Shown: one piece after another, positions 7,472-18,084 of the stretch | Numbering within the stretch: the stretch's first letter is position 1 | Layout of the letters: each line of letters starts with the position of its first letter | Source of the DNA: Pseudomonas cichorii | GTDB lineage: Bacteria > Pseudomonadota > Gammaproteobacteria > Pseudomonadales > Pseudomonadaceae | NCBI RefSeq assembly: GCF_003700275.1 | Contig: NZ_RBRE01000035.1 | Span: forward strand, 236,636-300,635 | Length of the DNA stretch: 64,000 nucleotides | Direction of reading: 5' to 3' | Notes under the pieces: model-generated | The model's database searches: none | The model's input: only the letters and a program-made list of their open reading frames with translations | Told to the model about the DNA's origin: nothing | Position numbers and translations under genes: made by a program

Positions 7472-8485
7472 ATGGCTCGCGGCGGCATAAACAAGGCGCT
7501 GGTGAACAATGCTCGACTGGCACTGCTTGCCCGCGGCGAGCACCCGAGCATCGATGCAGTACGTGTCGAAATGGGTAATACCGGCTCGAAAACCACCATC
7601 CACCGCTATCTCAAAGAGCTGGATGACACCGACAGCGTGCCGCCCGCCATCAACGATGAGCTGACAGAACTGGTTGCGCGACTTGCCCAGCGCCTGCAGG
7701 AGCAGGCCCAGGAACGTGTTGACGTGGTCAAGGCCGAGCACGACATCCAGCGCCAGGCGCGCCAGCAGGAACTGAATGCAGCGCAGCAGCAAATCGATGA
7801 GCTACAGGAACAACTGAGCCAACAGCATCAGGCTTGTGAGCGGCAGACCAGCGCCCTGCTCCACAGCCAACAGGCACTGCAGGGCGAGCAGACGGAAAAT
7901 GCCCGCCTGAACCAGGCCAACCGGGATCTGCAAACACGCCTGCAAGACAAGGATGAGCAGATTCGATCTCTGGAAGAAAAACATCAGCACGCCCGCGAAG
8001 CGCTGGAGCACTACCGCAACTCGATCATGGAGCAGCGCACTCGCGAGCAGCAGCGTCACGAAGAGCAGCTACAACAGGCCCGCATGGAACTGCGTCAGGC
8101 CCAGCAGAGCCTGATGACCCGTCAGGAAGAAATCACCCAGTTGAACCGCGACAATGAAAGGCTTCTGGCGGAAAGTCGCAACGTGAACAAAGAGCTGAAC
8201 AACCAGCAGGATTTGCTGAGCAAAGCCAATCAGCAAGCCGCCAGCACCGGCGAGCAATACCAGCACTCCCAGACCCAGTGCGCACTGCTTGAAGAACGCT
8301 TGCGCACCGCCCAGGAAGAGAATGCCGTGTTCAAGCAGGAGCTGATCGATACCCGGCAGCAGAATCGCATGCTGGAATTGCTGCTGATCAAAAAGGAAGC
8401 CGCGCTGGACAATCTGCGCGAGCCTGCTGAAAAGCCGCAAGCGAAAAAAGTCTCAAGCCCGGTCAAGGCGCAGCCAGACAAATAA
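7472..8485 (+). CDS. KfrA_N-domain coiled-coil DNA-binding protein, TnpT-like
   Basis: 337 residues. The N-terminal 60 ('SIDAVRVEMGNTGSKTTIHRYLKELD') form a winged-helix KfrA_N-type DNA-binding domain. Residues from about 65 to 320 are an almost uninterrupted coiled coil rich in Q, E, A and L, and the tail is basic (KPQAKKVSSPVKAQPDK). This is the architecture of TnpT, the accessory protein of Tn4651-type cointegrate resolution, and of plasmid KfrA. The ribosome-binding site AGGAG is 5 nt before the ATG and next to a small palindrome, which suggests autoregulation. Together with the divergent recombinase it forms a two-gene module. Confidence 0.8.
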   Translation: MARGGINKALVNNARLALLARGEHPSIDAVRVEMGNTGSKTTIHRYLKELDDTDSVPPAINDELTELVARLAQRLQEQAQERVDVVKAEHDIQRQARQQELNAAQQQIDELQEQLSQQHQACERQTSALLHSQQALQGEQTENARLNQANRDLQTRLQDKDEQIRSLEEKHQHAREALEHYRNSIMEQRTREQQRHEEQLQQARMELRQAQQSLMTRQEEITQLNRDNERLLAESRNVNKELNNQQDLLSKANQQAASTGEQYQHSQTQCALLEERLRTAQEENAVFKQELIDTRQQNRMLELLLIKKEAALDNLREPAEKPQAKKVSSPVKAQPDK

Positions 8486-8556
8486 AAAGCCCAAGCCAAT
8501 ATGCAGGACCGTCATAAATAGCCACTACTCAATCAACATATAATTATTCTTAAATG

Positions 8557-8568
8557 TTATTTAAATAA
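8557..8568. promoter_or_regulatory. AT-rich 12-bp palindrome upstream of the binding-protein gene
   Basis: A perfect palindrome TTATTTAAATAA, 63 bp before the start codon and just downstream of a TATAAT (8539-8544). It could be an operator of the downstream gene; no regulator is identified. Confidence 0.35.
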
Positions 8569-8631
8569 GATTTTTTATGCATATAAGCTCACTCCACACC
8601 CGAACGTATCTCTCGAAAGCTGGAGCCTTGT

Positions 8632-9660
8632 ATGCCAAAACCCGTGAAACGCCTGTCTCGCCTGGCAACCGCCATTGGCCTGGGTGCTGCACTGTTGTCC
8701 GGCTCACTGATACTGCCCGCTACTGCGCAGGCCGAAGGTGAAATACGGATCGCCGAACAGTTCGGCATCGTCTATCTGCTGCTCAATGTCGTTCGCGACC
8801 AGAACCTGATCGAGAAGCATGGCAAGCAGGACGGGCTGGAGATCAAGGTCGACTGGACCCAGCTATCCGGCGGCTCGGCCGTGAACGATGCCTTGCTGTC
8901 AGGCTCCATCGATATCGCGGGTGCCGGTGTCGGGCCACTGCTGACGATCTGGGATCGCACCAGGGACCGACAGAACGTCAAGGCCGTCGCCTCGCTGGGC
9001 AACTTCCCGTATTACCTGGTCAGCAACAACCCCAGGGTCAAGACCATCGCCGACTTCACTGAAAAGGATCGCATTGCAGTTCCTGCCGTCAGCGTTTCCG
9101 TGCAGTCGCGCTACCTGCAATATGCAGCGGCCAAACAATGGGGCGACAAGGAATATGCCCGCCTCGACAAATACACCGTCAGCCTGCCGCATCCGGATGC
9201 GGCCGCCAGCCTCATCGCGGGCGGCACCGAACTGACCGGGCACTTTTCCAACCCGCCCTTTCAGGAGCAGGAGCTGAAAAACCCCAACGTACACGTGGTG
9301 CTCAACACCTATGACCTGTTGGGACCCAACTCTCCGACCGCCCTGTTCGCCACCGAGAAATTCCGCAAGGAAAACCCCAAGACCTACAAGGCATTCATTG
9401 AAGCGCTGTCGGAAGCCGAGGATTTCATCCGCAAGGATATCGGTGCAGCGGCGGACACTTACATTCGTGTCAGCAAGGCCAAGATCGATCGAAACGAATT
9501 GCTCAAGATCATCGATACGCCTGAATTCCAGTTCACTATCACCCCGAAAAACACCTACCCGCTGGCCGAGTTCCTGTACCGCGTCGGCGCCATCAAGAAC
9601 AAGCCGGAATCATGGAAGGACTATTTCTTTCAGGACGCCAAACCATTGCAAGGCAGTTGA
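8632..9660 (+). CDS. ABC-type sulfonate/nitrate/taurine substrate-binding protein
   Basis: A 342-residue periplasmic binding protein of the SsuA/TauA/NMT1 class. The signal peptide is about 1-34 (cut after 'ATAQA'). The mature fold shows 'EIRIAEQFGIVYLLLNVVRD', 'LLSGSIDIAGAGVGPLLTIWDR', 'FPYYLVSN' and 'TIADFTEKDRIAVPAVSVSVQSRYLQY', as in proteins that present sulfonates or similar anions to a permease. No permease or ATPase gene is adjacent, so it is an orphan that must work with transporters encoded elsewhere. GGAG lies 7 nt before the ATG. The convergent neighbour is a TonB-dependent receptor, so the two may serve uptake of one organosulfur-type compound. Confidence 0.85.
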   Translation: MPKPVKRLSRLATAIGLGAALLSGSLILPATAQAEGEIRIAEQFGIVYLLLNVVRDQNLIEKHGKQDGLEIKVDWTQLSGGSAVNDALLSGSIDIAGAGVGPLLTIWDRTRDRQNVKAVASLGNFPYYLVSNNPRVKTIADFTEKDRIAVPAVSVSVQSRYLQYAAAKQWGDKEYARLDKYTVSLPHPDAAASLIAGGTELTGHFSNPPFQEQELKNPNVHVVLNTYDLLGPNSPTALFATEKFRKENPKTYKAFIEALSEAEDFIRKDIGAAADTYIRVSKAKIDRNELLKIIDTPEFQFTITPKNTYPLAEFLYRVGAIKNKPESWKDYFFQDAKPLQGS

Positions 9661-9710
9661 GGTTCATGTGCGGGTGAAAGCCAATTCAGTCGCGCACAAA
9701 AGCAGCCCAC

Positions 9711-9747
9711 AAAAAAACGCTCCCGCCAAAAGCGGGAGCGTTTTTTT
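9711..9747. terminator. Strong bidirectional terminator
   Basis: A7 followed by CGCTCCCGC (9718-9726), a short loop, GCGGGAGCG (9732-9740) and T7. It serves the plus-strand binding-protein gene and the minus-strand receptor gene. Confidence 0.95.
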
Positions 9748-9755
9748 AACCGTCA

Positions 9756-12146
9756 TTACCAGTTATAGGTCGCCCGCGCGTAGTAAAACGCTCCGCTATA
9801 CCCATAAGGTGAAAAGGTGCTGTAAGCCAGGTTGCCGCCACTGGAGGCAAACTCGTTCAGCTTCTCTGGATAAACATCGGTAACGTTGTCGCCACCCACC
9901 GTGAACACCCAGCTCTTGAGCTTGTAGTCCACTGCCAGATCCAGCAACCATGCGGCATCGAAAGTCTGGTCGTTGACCTTGTCGGCCTGATAACTGGTGA
10001 ACTCGCCATAACGCACCAGATTCGAGTGCAGGGTCCAGTTGCCGATCGTGAAATCGTTGGCCAGGGTGAGCTTGTGCTGCGGCGTGCTATCACCCAGCAG
10101 ACCGATGCGCTCGCGACGATCCACACGAACCAGATTGACGCCCAGCGGATCGAGCTGCGGCGGATTGGGTTTTACATCGGTGACCTTGGTGTGGTTGTAG
10201 TTGTAGCCCAGAGTGCTGTTCCAATCCACGCCGTTATCGAACTGATAGCGGTAGTTGGCGACCAGATCGATCCCGTCGGTGCTGGTATCGGTGGCATTGG
10301 TGAAGTAGCGGACGCTGGTGTAGTTGATATCGCCGACACCATTGGCCTGCAGATAGTTGATTGCCGTGTTGTTGAGCACCAGGTTGGAAGACAGCGAGAT
10401 ACGGTCCTTGATATCGATCCGGTAAACGTCCGCGGTCACGGTCAGGTTATCCAGCGGCTTGAGCACCAGCCCCAGGCTGTAGTTGCGGGATTTCTCGGCC
10501 TTGAGATCTTCCGCGCCCAGTAACTGCGCCACGCGGCTGTTGGCCGGGAACGTACCGGCTTCCTGGATGGTACTGCCGATCAACTGCGACGAGGTGTAGG
10601 TGAAGTTCTGCTGGGCCAGCGATGGCGCGCGGAACCCGGTGGAGATACTGCCGCGCAGGGCGACCTGCGGGGTGAAATCGTATCGCGCCGAGAACGAACC
10701 GCTGGTGTTGGAACCGAAGTCGCTGTAATCCTCACGCCGCACAGCCGCCGAAACGCCCAGCTTTTCAGTGATATTGGTTTCCAGATCCAGGTATTGCGCA
10801 ACGTTATGCCGTGAATAGCTGCCCGCATCCGCCGCCCGGAAACCGCCCAGCCCGGAGCTGCCGGTCTGGAAGTAGGATTCAGCCTGCCCTGCCTCGATCT
10901 GATAACCCTGATGCAGATACTCGGCACCGAAAGCCACCGACACCGGATATGGCAACCATGCCGCGCTGAACTCGCGTGACAGATCCAGGCTGAGCTGTTT
11001 CTGGTCGTTGGTCAGCGTACCGTTGTAGAACGAACGTGGCGTGTTCAGGCCCAGCGAGGTGTTGATGGTCCTGGTGCGCAGCTCGTAAGAGTTCTTGCCG
11101 TAGTTGGCCGACAGATCGTAATGCCAGTTGTTGGCCAGTTCGCCACGCAGGCCGGCGACCAGCGAAGTGTCCTCCAGCGTACCGCGAATCAGCGGCAGAT
11201 AGCCGTTGGGAAAAATCGCCGGATTGTTGTTCGAGGCATTACTGGCCCGATAGAACGCCGCCGTTTCGCCACGTCGCTTGCTGTAGCCACCGAAGCTGTA
11301 GAACTCGGCGGCCTCGCTGAAGCTGTAGCCGCCGTTGAACTGAATCTTGCCTTCTTCGGTTTCCGGCTCGCCCTGGCGGAACACATGCTGGCCGTAGGTT
11401 GCAGAGCCCACGCTGGCTGCGCGGAAGTCGTTGCCGGCGCGGTCGGTGTAGTCGTTGTTCGCGCCTTCACCGGACAGGTTGAGAAAGCCGTTTTCGCCAA
11501 GGGCAAAGCCGGTGTTGCCCGAGACATTGCGCTTGATTCCGTCGCCCTTCTTGTATTGCCCGTACTGGGTGGAAATCGAGCCGCCATGATCACCTTCCTT
11601 AAGGATGACGTTGATCACCCCGGCGATGGCATCGGAACCATAGCGCGCCGATGCGCCATCACGCAGGACTTCGATATGGTCAATGGCTGACAGTGGAATG
11701 GCGTTCAGGTCGGCAGGCGCCGAACCACGGCCCACTGCGCCACCCAGATTGACGAAGGCCGAGGTATGTCGGCGCTTGCCGTTTACGAGTACCAGCACTT
11801 GATCCGGCGACAGGCCGCGCAATTGCGCAGGGCGAGTCAGCTCGGCTCCGTCGACCAGGCTGGGACGTGGAAAGTTGATGGATGGAATCAGTCGTGCCAG
11901 CACCGAACCCAGTTCGCCGGAGCCGGAACTGTTGCGCAGGCTGTCGCCGGAAATGACGTCAATCGGCGATAGCGAAGCGCTGGCAGTGCGCTCCTGAGCG
12001 CGGGTACCGGTGACGATGACGGCATCGAGTGTCTTGCTTTCTTCCCTGGCCTCTTCGGCCACTGCTGCGGCGCTCCAGGTTGCGGCAGTCAGCAAATTGG
12101 CTGACAAAATGGCCGTACCCAGCAAGTGTCGTTTAAAGCTCCCCAT
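9756..12146 (-). CDS. TonB-dependent outer-membrane receptor
   Basis: A 796-residue receptor. The signal peptide ends near residue 33 ('AAAVAEEAR'). A TonB-box-like 'DAVIVTGTR' follows, then the plug domain (about 45-165: 'LRGLSPDQVLVLVNGKRRHTSAFVNLGG' region, 'IEVLRDGASARYGSDAIAGVINVIL') and a 22-strand barrel ending in the aromatic 'ARATYNW'. The plug and barrel resemble the large class of receptors related to vitamin/sulfate-ester uptake more than classical siderophore receptors; the substrate is not identified. The ATG at 12146 has AGGGGAG 5 nt upstream; the 16 residues before it in the open frame are not used. No FecI/FecR genes are nearby. Confidence 0.9.
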   Translation of the reverse strand: MGSFKRHLLGTAILSANLLTAATWSAAAVAEEAREESKTLDAVIVTGTRAQERTASASLSPIDVISGDSLRNSSGSGELGSVLARLIPSINFPRPSLVDGAELTRPAQLRGLSPDQVLVLVNGKRRHTSAFVNLGGAVGRGSAPADLNAIPLSAIDHIEVLRDGASARYGSDAIAGVINVILKEGDHGGSISTQYGQYKKGDGIKRNVSGNTGFALGENGFLNLSGEGANNDYTDRAGNDFRAASVGSATYGQHVFRQGEPETEEGKIQFNGGYSFSEAAEFYSFGGYSKRRGETAAFYRASNASNNNPAIFPNGYLPLIRGTLEDTSLVAGLRGELANNWHYDLSANYGKNSYELRTRTINTSLGLNTPRSFYNGTLTNDQKQLSLDLSREFSAAWLPYPVSVAFGAEYLHQGYQIEAGQAESYFQTGSSGLGGFRAADAGSYSRHNVAQYLDLETNITEKLGVSAAVRREDYSDFGSNTSGSFSARYDFTPQVALRGSISTGFRAPSLAQQNFTYTSSQLIGSTIQEAGTFPANSRVAQLLGAEDLKAEKSRNYSLGLVLKPLDNLTVTADVYRIDIKDRISLSSNLVLNNTAINYLQANGVGDINYTSVRYFTNATDTSTDGIDLVANYRYQFDNGVDWNSTLGYNYNHTKVTDVKPNPPQLDPLGVNLVRVDRRERIGLLGDSTPQHKLTLANDFTIGNWTLHSNLVRYGEFTSYQADKVNDQTFDAAWLLDLAVDYKLKSWVFTVGGDNVTDVYPEKLNEFASSGGNLAYSTFSPYGYSGAFYYARATYNW

Positions 12147-12276
12147 ACCGCTCCCCTTTAAATCCCTGAACCCGGGCTTCTCTGCCCGGGCCACAACGAG
12201 CGATCCGTGCGGCGGACGGTGGCGATCATCGATACGTAATTGAGTTCTCCGGTGGTCCGATGCTTATAGCTTAATG

Positions 12277-12310
12277 CCATTAATGGTAAGTTTTTAAATA
12301 CCATTAATGC
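12277..12310. promoter_or_regulatory. Paired CATTAATG palindromes upstream of the TonB receptor
   Basis: CCATTAATGG (12277-12286) and CCATTAATGC (12301-12310) are two near-identical palindromes with centres 24 bp apart. Together they form an 11-bp perfect inverted repeat (12278-12288 with 12299-12309). The position, 130-165 bp before the receptor start, and the dyad symmetry suggest an operator of the receptor gene. The sequence is not a Fur box. Confidence 0.5.
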
Positions 12311-12362
12311 ATAAGAAGCTACAAATGCGTTTGCATGGACAGGCTGTTTTTTCTGTGGGAGG

Positions 12363-12386
12363 GGCTTGCCCGCGACGGGGCAAGCC
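12363..12386. repeat. REP element
   Basis: GGCTTGCCC-GCGACG-GGGCAAGCC, a 9-bp perfect stem typical of Pseudomonas repetitive extragenic palindromes ('gggaggggcttgcccgcga' context). It lies just downstream of tas and may protect its mRNA 3' end. Confidence 0.75.
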
Positions 12387-12406
12387 GGGTTCTGCAGGTC
12401 AGGCGA

Positions 12407-13444
12407 TCAAGGTGCCGGGTTGGGCTGGCTGATATGGATCGCTTCGATCCCCGCTACGACTTCGTCGCTGAGGACAACGTCGATGCTTGCCAGATTGACG
12501 GCCAGTTGCTCAAGGGTGGTTGCGCCAATGATGTTGCTGGTCACGAACGGACGGCTGGTCACATAGGCCAGGGCCATTTGTGCCGGGTCCAGACCGTGCT
12601 CGCGTGCCAGGGCCACATACTGTGCGGTGGCGTTTACGGCCTGCGGGTTGTTGTAACGCTGAAAGCGCTCGAACAGGGTCAGGCGGCCATCGGCCGGACG
12701 GGCACCGTTCAGGTACTTGCCCGCCAACACACCGAACGCCAGCGGTGAATAGGCCAGCAGACCTATCTGCTCGCGAATGGCGATTTCCGCCAGGCCGACT
12801 TCAAAGCTGCGATTGAGCAGGTTGTACGGATTCTGGATCGACACGGCACGTGGCAAACCATGGGTCTGGGCCAGGTGCAGGAAGCGCTGGGTGCCCCACG
12901 GGGTTTCGTTGGACAGCCCGAAATGACGGATCTTGCCGGCCTTGACCAGATCGTTCAGCACCGCCAGGGTTTCTTCGATCTCGACTGCCACGTCGTCCGG
13001 GTCATGCTGATAACCGAGCACACCGAAGAAGTTGGTCTTGCGATCCGGCCAGTGCAGTTGGTACAGGTCCAGATAATCAGTGTTCAGACGCTTGAGACTG
13101 GCGTCCAGCGCGGCGGTGATATTGGCGCGATCCAGACGCGGATTGCCATCACGGATATGCTCCATGCGACCGGGACCGGCCACCTTGCTCGCCAGTACCC
13201 AGTCCTTGCGGTCACCATATTTTTTGAAGTATTCGCCGATGATGCTTTCGGTCTTGGTGTAGGTTTCTCCACGCGGCGGCACCGGATACATCTCGGCGGT
13301 ATCGATGAAGTTGACCCCGGCCTGCTTGGCCAGCTGGATCTGCTCGAAGGCCTGAGCCTCGGTATTCTGTTCGCCCCAGGTCATGGTGCCCAGTGCGATG
13401 GCGCTGACCGAGATATCGGTCTTGCCCAATGAACGAAATTGCAT
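12407..13444 (-). CDS. tas: NADP(H)-dependent aldo-keto reductase (Tas-like)
   Basis: 345 residues, nearly the same length as E. coli Tas (346). It shares 'ALGTMTWGEQNTEAQAFEQ', 'NFIDTAEMYPVPP', 'ASKVAGPGRMEHIRDGNPRLD', 'NTDYLDLYQLHWPDRKTNFFG' and 'GLSNETPWG'. The aldo-keto reductase tetrad is visible as the Asp/Tyr of 'IDTAEMY', the Lys of 'ASKVAG' and the His of 'LYQLHWP'. The ATG at 13444 has GGAG 7 nt upstream. The physiological substrate is not known; in E. coli Tas complements a prephenate dehydrogenase defect under starvation. Confidence 0.9.
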   Translation of the reverse strand: MQFRSLGKTDISVSAIALGTMTWGEQNTEAQAFEQIQLAKQAGVNFIDTAEMYPVPPRGETYTKTESIIGEYFKKYGDRKDWVLASKVAGPGRMEHIRDGNPRLDRANITAALDASLKRLNTDYLDLYQLHWPDRKTNFFGVLGYQHDPDDVAVEIEETLAVLNDLVKAGKIRHFGLSNETPWGTQRFLHLAQTHGLPRAVSIQNPYNLLNRSFEVGLAEIAIREQIGLLAYSPLAFGVLAGKYLNGARPADGRLTLFERFQRYNNPQAVNATAQYVALAREHGLDPAQMALAYVTSRPFVTSNIIGATTLEQLAVNLASIDVVLSDEVVAGIEAIHISQPNPAP

Positions 13445-13579
13445 CGATGACTCCGTTTTATCCAGATAAAAACGAGCGCACTTCGGCGCCTGGCAAAGAG
13501 GCCCTATAAAACGCCGTCGAGCCAGGGCCTGCAAGTGTTTTGTTGCTGTTCGCCAGCCAACATCGGCATGCCGTAGCCG

Positions 13580-15391
<1,812 letters not shown>

Positions 15392-15479
15392 GCGTAAAAG
15401 AACTCTTGAATCATGGATGAATGGATACCAGGCCTGAAATCACCGCACTGCCCTACCCGTTAACAACAGGAGGCACATC

Positions 15480-15911
15480 ATGCACGATGCTTACGACCTG
15501 CAACGCTTCGTCGACGCTCAGCAAGCGGTTTTTCCGCAGGCACTGGCCGAACTCGCTGCCGGCAGAAAACACAGTCACTGGATGTGGTTTGTCTTCCCGC
15601 AGATCAAGGGCCTGGGACGTAGCGCCATGGCGCAGCGCTATGCCATCGGCGATATCGATGAAGCCAGGGCCTATTTGCAGCATCCCGTGCTGGGACCTCG
15701 CCTGGAACAGTGTGCCAAAACCATCGCGCCTCAGGTGCAGCGTTCGGCGCGACAGATTTTCGGTTCCCCGGATGACCTCAAGCTGCATTCAAGCATGACC
15801 CTGTTCGCCGCCGCGGCACCGGACAACCCGTTGTTCAAGGAAATTCTGGACACCTTCTTCGATGGCGAACTGGATGCAATGACCCTGGAGAAACTGCAAG
15901 ACTTCCCCTGA
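15480..15911 (+). CDS. DUF1810 family protein
   Basis: 143 residues with the family signature 'DLQRFVDAQQ', 'ELAAGRKHSHWMWFVFPQIKGLGRSAMAQRYAI', 'LGPRLEQCAKTI' and 'IFGSPDDLKLHSSMTLF'. It is soluble with no signal peptide. The ribosome-binding site AGGAGG lies 7 nt before the ATG. Function unknown. Its stop codon is only 5 bp from that of the convergent DUF1615 gene, so transcripts overlap or meet there. Confidence 0.85.
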   Translation: MHDAYDLQRFVDAQQAVFPQALAELAAGRKHSHWMWFVFPQIKGLGRSAMAQRYAIGDIDEARAYLQHPVLGPRLEQCAKTIAPQVQRSARQIFGSPDDLKLHSSMTLFAAAAPDNPLFKEILDTFFDGELDAMTLEKLQDFP

Positions 15912-15916
15912 ACGCT

Positions 15917-17020
15917 TCAAGCACCTGCCGATGAACGCTGCATGCAGCGCTCGCGTCGCTCATCGACCCGCTCGGCGAACCAGGCCGTGGTGAGCTTGCG
16001 AGTGATCTTCGGGCTCTTGAGAACAATCCCCGGCAGCACCGCCCTTGGCAGCGGCTTGCTCTGGGTCCGCTGCGCCAGCTCGAAGACTCGGCTGTACAGT
16101 TTGCTTTCCTCGAACTCGAAACTGTCGCCCTGCTTGAGCTGGTTCCAGATATCCGAATTACTCATGTCCAGGCGCGCGCCCAGGGTACGAACCGCCAGCT
16201 CCGTGGAGCCCGGTGAAGTCGAATCGTAGCGGATCAGGTCACCGTCCAGCGCCAGTTCGATACCGGTGGCCAGGCTGACCGCATTCTGGAAAGCGGCGTT
16301 GCGGCTCGCGTACCAGCCAGCATTGAAATCCGCAAAACGGTAGATCGATTCCGTGTAGCTCGCCGGATAACCGAGCAGATGGGCAATGCCGAAGTACATG
16401 CCGCCACGTCGGGTAAATACCTCGCGGCGAATCGAGCCATCGACCGGATAGGGATAATTGGCCGCCTGCTTTTCGGCAAAGGCAATACTGACCTGCATCG
16501 GCCCACCGGTACGTACCGGATTGAAATTACCGAACAGGGTTTGCCCCAGCGGCACCATGCCGATGAAGTCATCGAAAATCGCGCTCAGTTCCTTCTCGGT
16601 ACGCGCCGCGTCCAGGCGTGCACCATAGGATTTGCCATTCGGTGAACGGATCCGCAAGGCGGCGTTCACCAGCGCAGCAGGAATATGCAGTCGGGAAGCG
16701 CGACGGTTGATCTCGGCGCGGGCGATTTTCGCCATTCCCGGCACCGTCGGATCGACCTGATAGGTCGACTCCTGCTCGGTCACCGCCAGCACCGAACACA
16801 GGTTCTCGGTACTCAGGTCAATCCTCTGCGCCACGAACGCAGTATAGATATCACCCGCCCACTGCTGGCGGTCCGGGGTCTTGGCCGGCATCAGGCGCAC
16901 GATCTGCGCCCGCGCCTGATCCGGGCTCAACTCAGGCTGTTGAGCCCGCTGGCTGCTGCAGCCTGCAAGCGCCATCAATGCAATGCTCATCATGAGCGTT
17001 CCAGACTTCAATCCATTCAA
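15917..17020 (-). CDS. DUF1615 lipoprotein
   Basis: A 367-residue predicted outer-membrane or periplasmic lipoprotein. The signal peptide ends in the lipobox 'LMALAGCSS', with the modified Cys at about 21. The remainder matches DUF1615, with 'AVTEQESTYQVDPTVPGM' (a lysozyme/SLT-like Glu context), 'PLGQTLFGNFNPVRTGGPMQVS' and 'RRGGMYFGIAHLLGYPA'. A role in the cell wall is possible but not shown. It follows glsB after 27 nt on the same strand and may be co-transcribed with it. Confidence 0.82.
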   Translation of the reverse strand: MNGLKSGTLMMSIALMALAGCSSQRAQQPELSPDQARAQIVRLMPAKTPDRQQWAGDIYTAFVAQRIDLSTENLCSVLAVTEQESTYQVDPTVPGMAKIARAEINRRASRLHIPAALVNAALRIRSPNGKSYGARLDAARTEKELSAIFDDFIGMVPLGQTLFGNFNPVRTGGPMQVSIAFAEKQAANYPYPVDGSIRREVFTRRGGMYFGIAHLLGYPASYTESIYRFADFNAGWYASRNAAFQNAVSLATGIELALDGDLIRYDSTSPGSTELAVRTLGARLDMSNSDIWNQLKQGDSFEFEESKLYSRVFELAQRTQSKPLPRAVLPGIVLKSPKITRKLTTAWFAERVDERRERCMQRSSAGA

Positions 17021-17047
17021 TGGTTTACCTCTCGACTCAATACCGGC

Positions 17048-17956
17048 CTAGAACACAGACCATTCAATCCTCGCACTGAGTTTTTCCAGCGCAGCCATAC
17101 CGACCAGCGAATTGCCCGCCGCGTTCAATTCCGGGGACCACACACAGACAGAAAAACGCCCAGGCACCACGGCCACGATACCGCCGCCCACACCGCTCTT
17201 GCCCGGCAGACCGACCCGATAGGCAAAGTTGCCCGCCTCGTCGTACAAGCCGCTGGTAGCCATGATCGAGTTCAATTGGGTGGCCTGGCGCGCCGTAAGG
17301 ATCTGTTCGCCGCTGTGGGTGCAGAAACCCTGATTGGCCAGAAAGCCAAAGGCGCGGGCCAGATCGATACAGTTCATGCTCAGCGCGCAGTGATGAAAAT
17401 AGCTGCGCAGCACGTCTTCAACGTCGTTATGAAAGTTATCGAAAGACTTCATCAGATAGGCCGCCGCTGCGTTGCGCGAACGATGCTGATACTCGGACTC
17501 CGCGACCTTGGCATCGGAAATGATGCCGGGGTTGCCGCACAGGCGACGCACGAAATCACGCATCGACAACGAGGGCGCGGCGAAACGACCCTGGTTGATA
17601 TCACAGATCACCAGCGCGCCCGCATTGATGAACGGATTGCGTGGCCTGCCGCGCTCGAACTCCAGCTGGACCAGCGAGTTGAACGGCTGGCCGGAAGGTT
17701 CGTGGCCCAGGCGCTTCCAGATATCCTCGCCGGAATGGCCGATGGCCTGAACCAGGCTGAAGACCTTGGAAATACTCTGGATGGAAAACGGCGTGGCCGC
17801 ATCACCGGCGTAGAACACCTCGCCGCTGTTGCTGTAGACCGCGATGCCCAGTTGATCGGGACGTACTTCACCCAGCGCAGGAATGTAATTGGCGACCTTG
17901 CCCTGACCGAGCAAGGGTCTGACTTCATCAAGAATTTCGTTCAGCAGGTTTTGCAT
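17048..17956 (-). CDS. glsB: Glutaminase
   Basis: 302 residues, a serine-dependent beta-lactamase-fold glutaminase that turns glutamine into glutamate and ammonia. The SxxK catalytic pair is S61-x-x-K64 in '[12 protein letters not shown]'. '[24 protein letters not shown]', '[11 protein letters not shown]' and '[17 protein letters not shown]' are conserved. The closest recognised homologue is E. coli GlsB (YneH, 308 residues). The ATG at 17956 gives the normal N-terminus; the 16 residues before it in the open frame are not family-like. Confidence 0.95.
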   Translation of the reverse strand: MQNLLNEILDEVRPLLGQGKVANYIPALGEVRPDQLGIAVYSNSGEVFYAGDAATPFSIQSISKVFSLVQAIGHSGEDIWKRLGHEPSGQPFNSLVQLEFERGRPRNPFINAGALVICDINQGRFAAPSLSMRDFVRRLCGNPGIISDAKVAESEYQHRSRNAAAAYLMKSFDNFHNDVEDVLRSYFHHCALSMNCIDLARAFGFLANQGFCTHSGEQILTARQATQLNSIMATSGLYDEAGNFAYRVGLPGKSGVGGGIVAVVPGRFSVCVWSPELNAAGNSLVGMAALEKLSARIEWSVF

Positions 17957-18084
17957 GCATGCGCCCCGTGTTTTGGGTGCGCACACTACACCAACATTTA
18001 CCAACGAGCATCATCCAGCAAGGTCAAGACGCGCTGATTTCATTTGCCGGGCCAAACCTGTCCCCGAAAGCACCACAGACACGA

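Noticed and set aside
6334..8485. Prophage or integrative element at the recombinase
   Set aside because: No phage genes, no tRNA or attachment-site duplication, and composition matches the neighbours.
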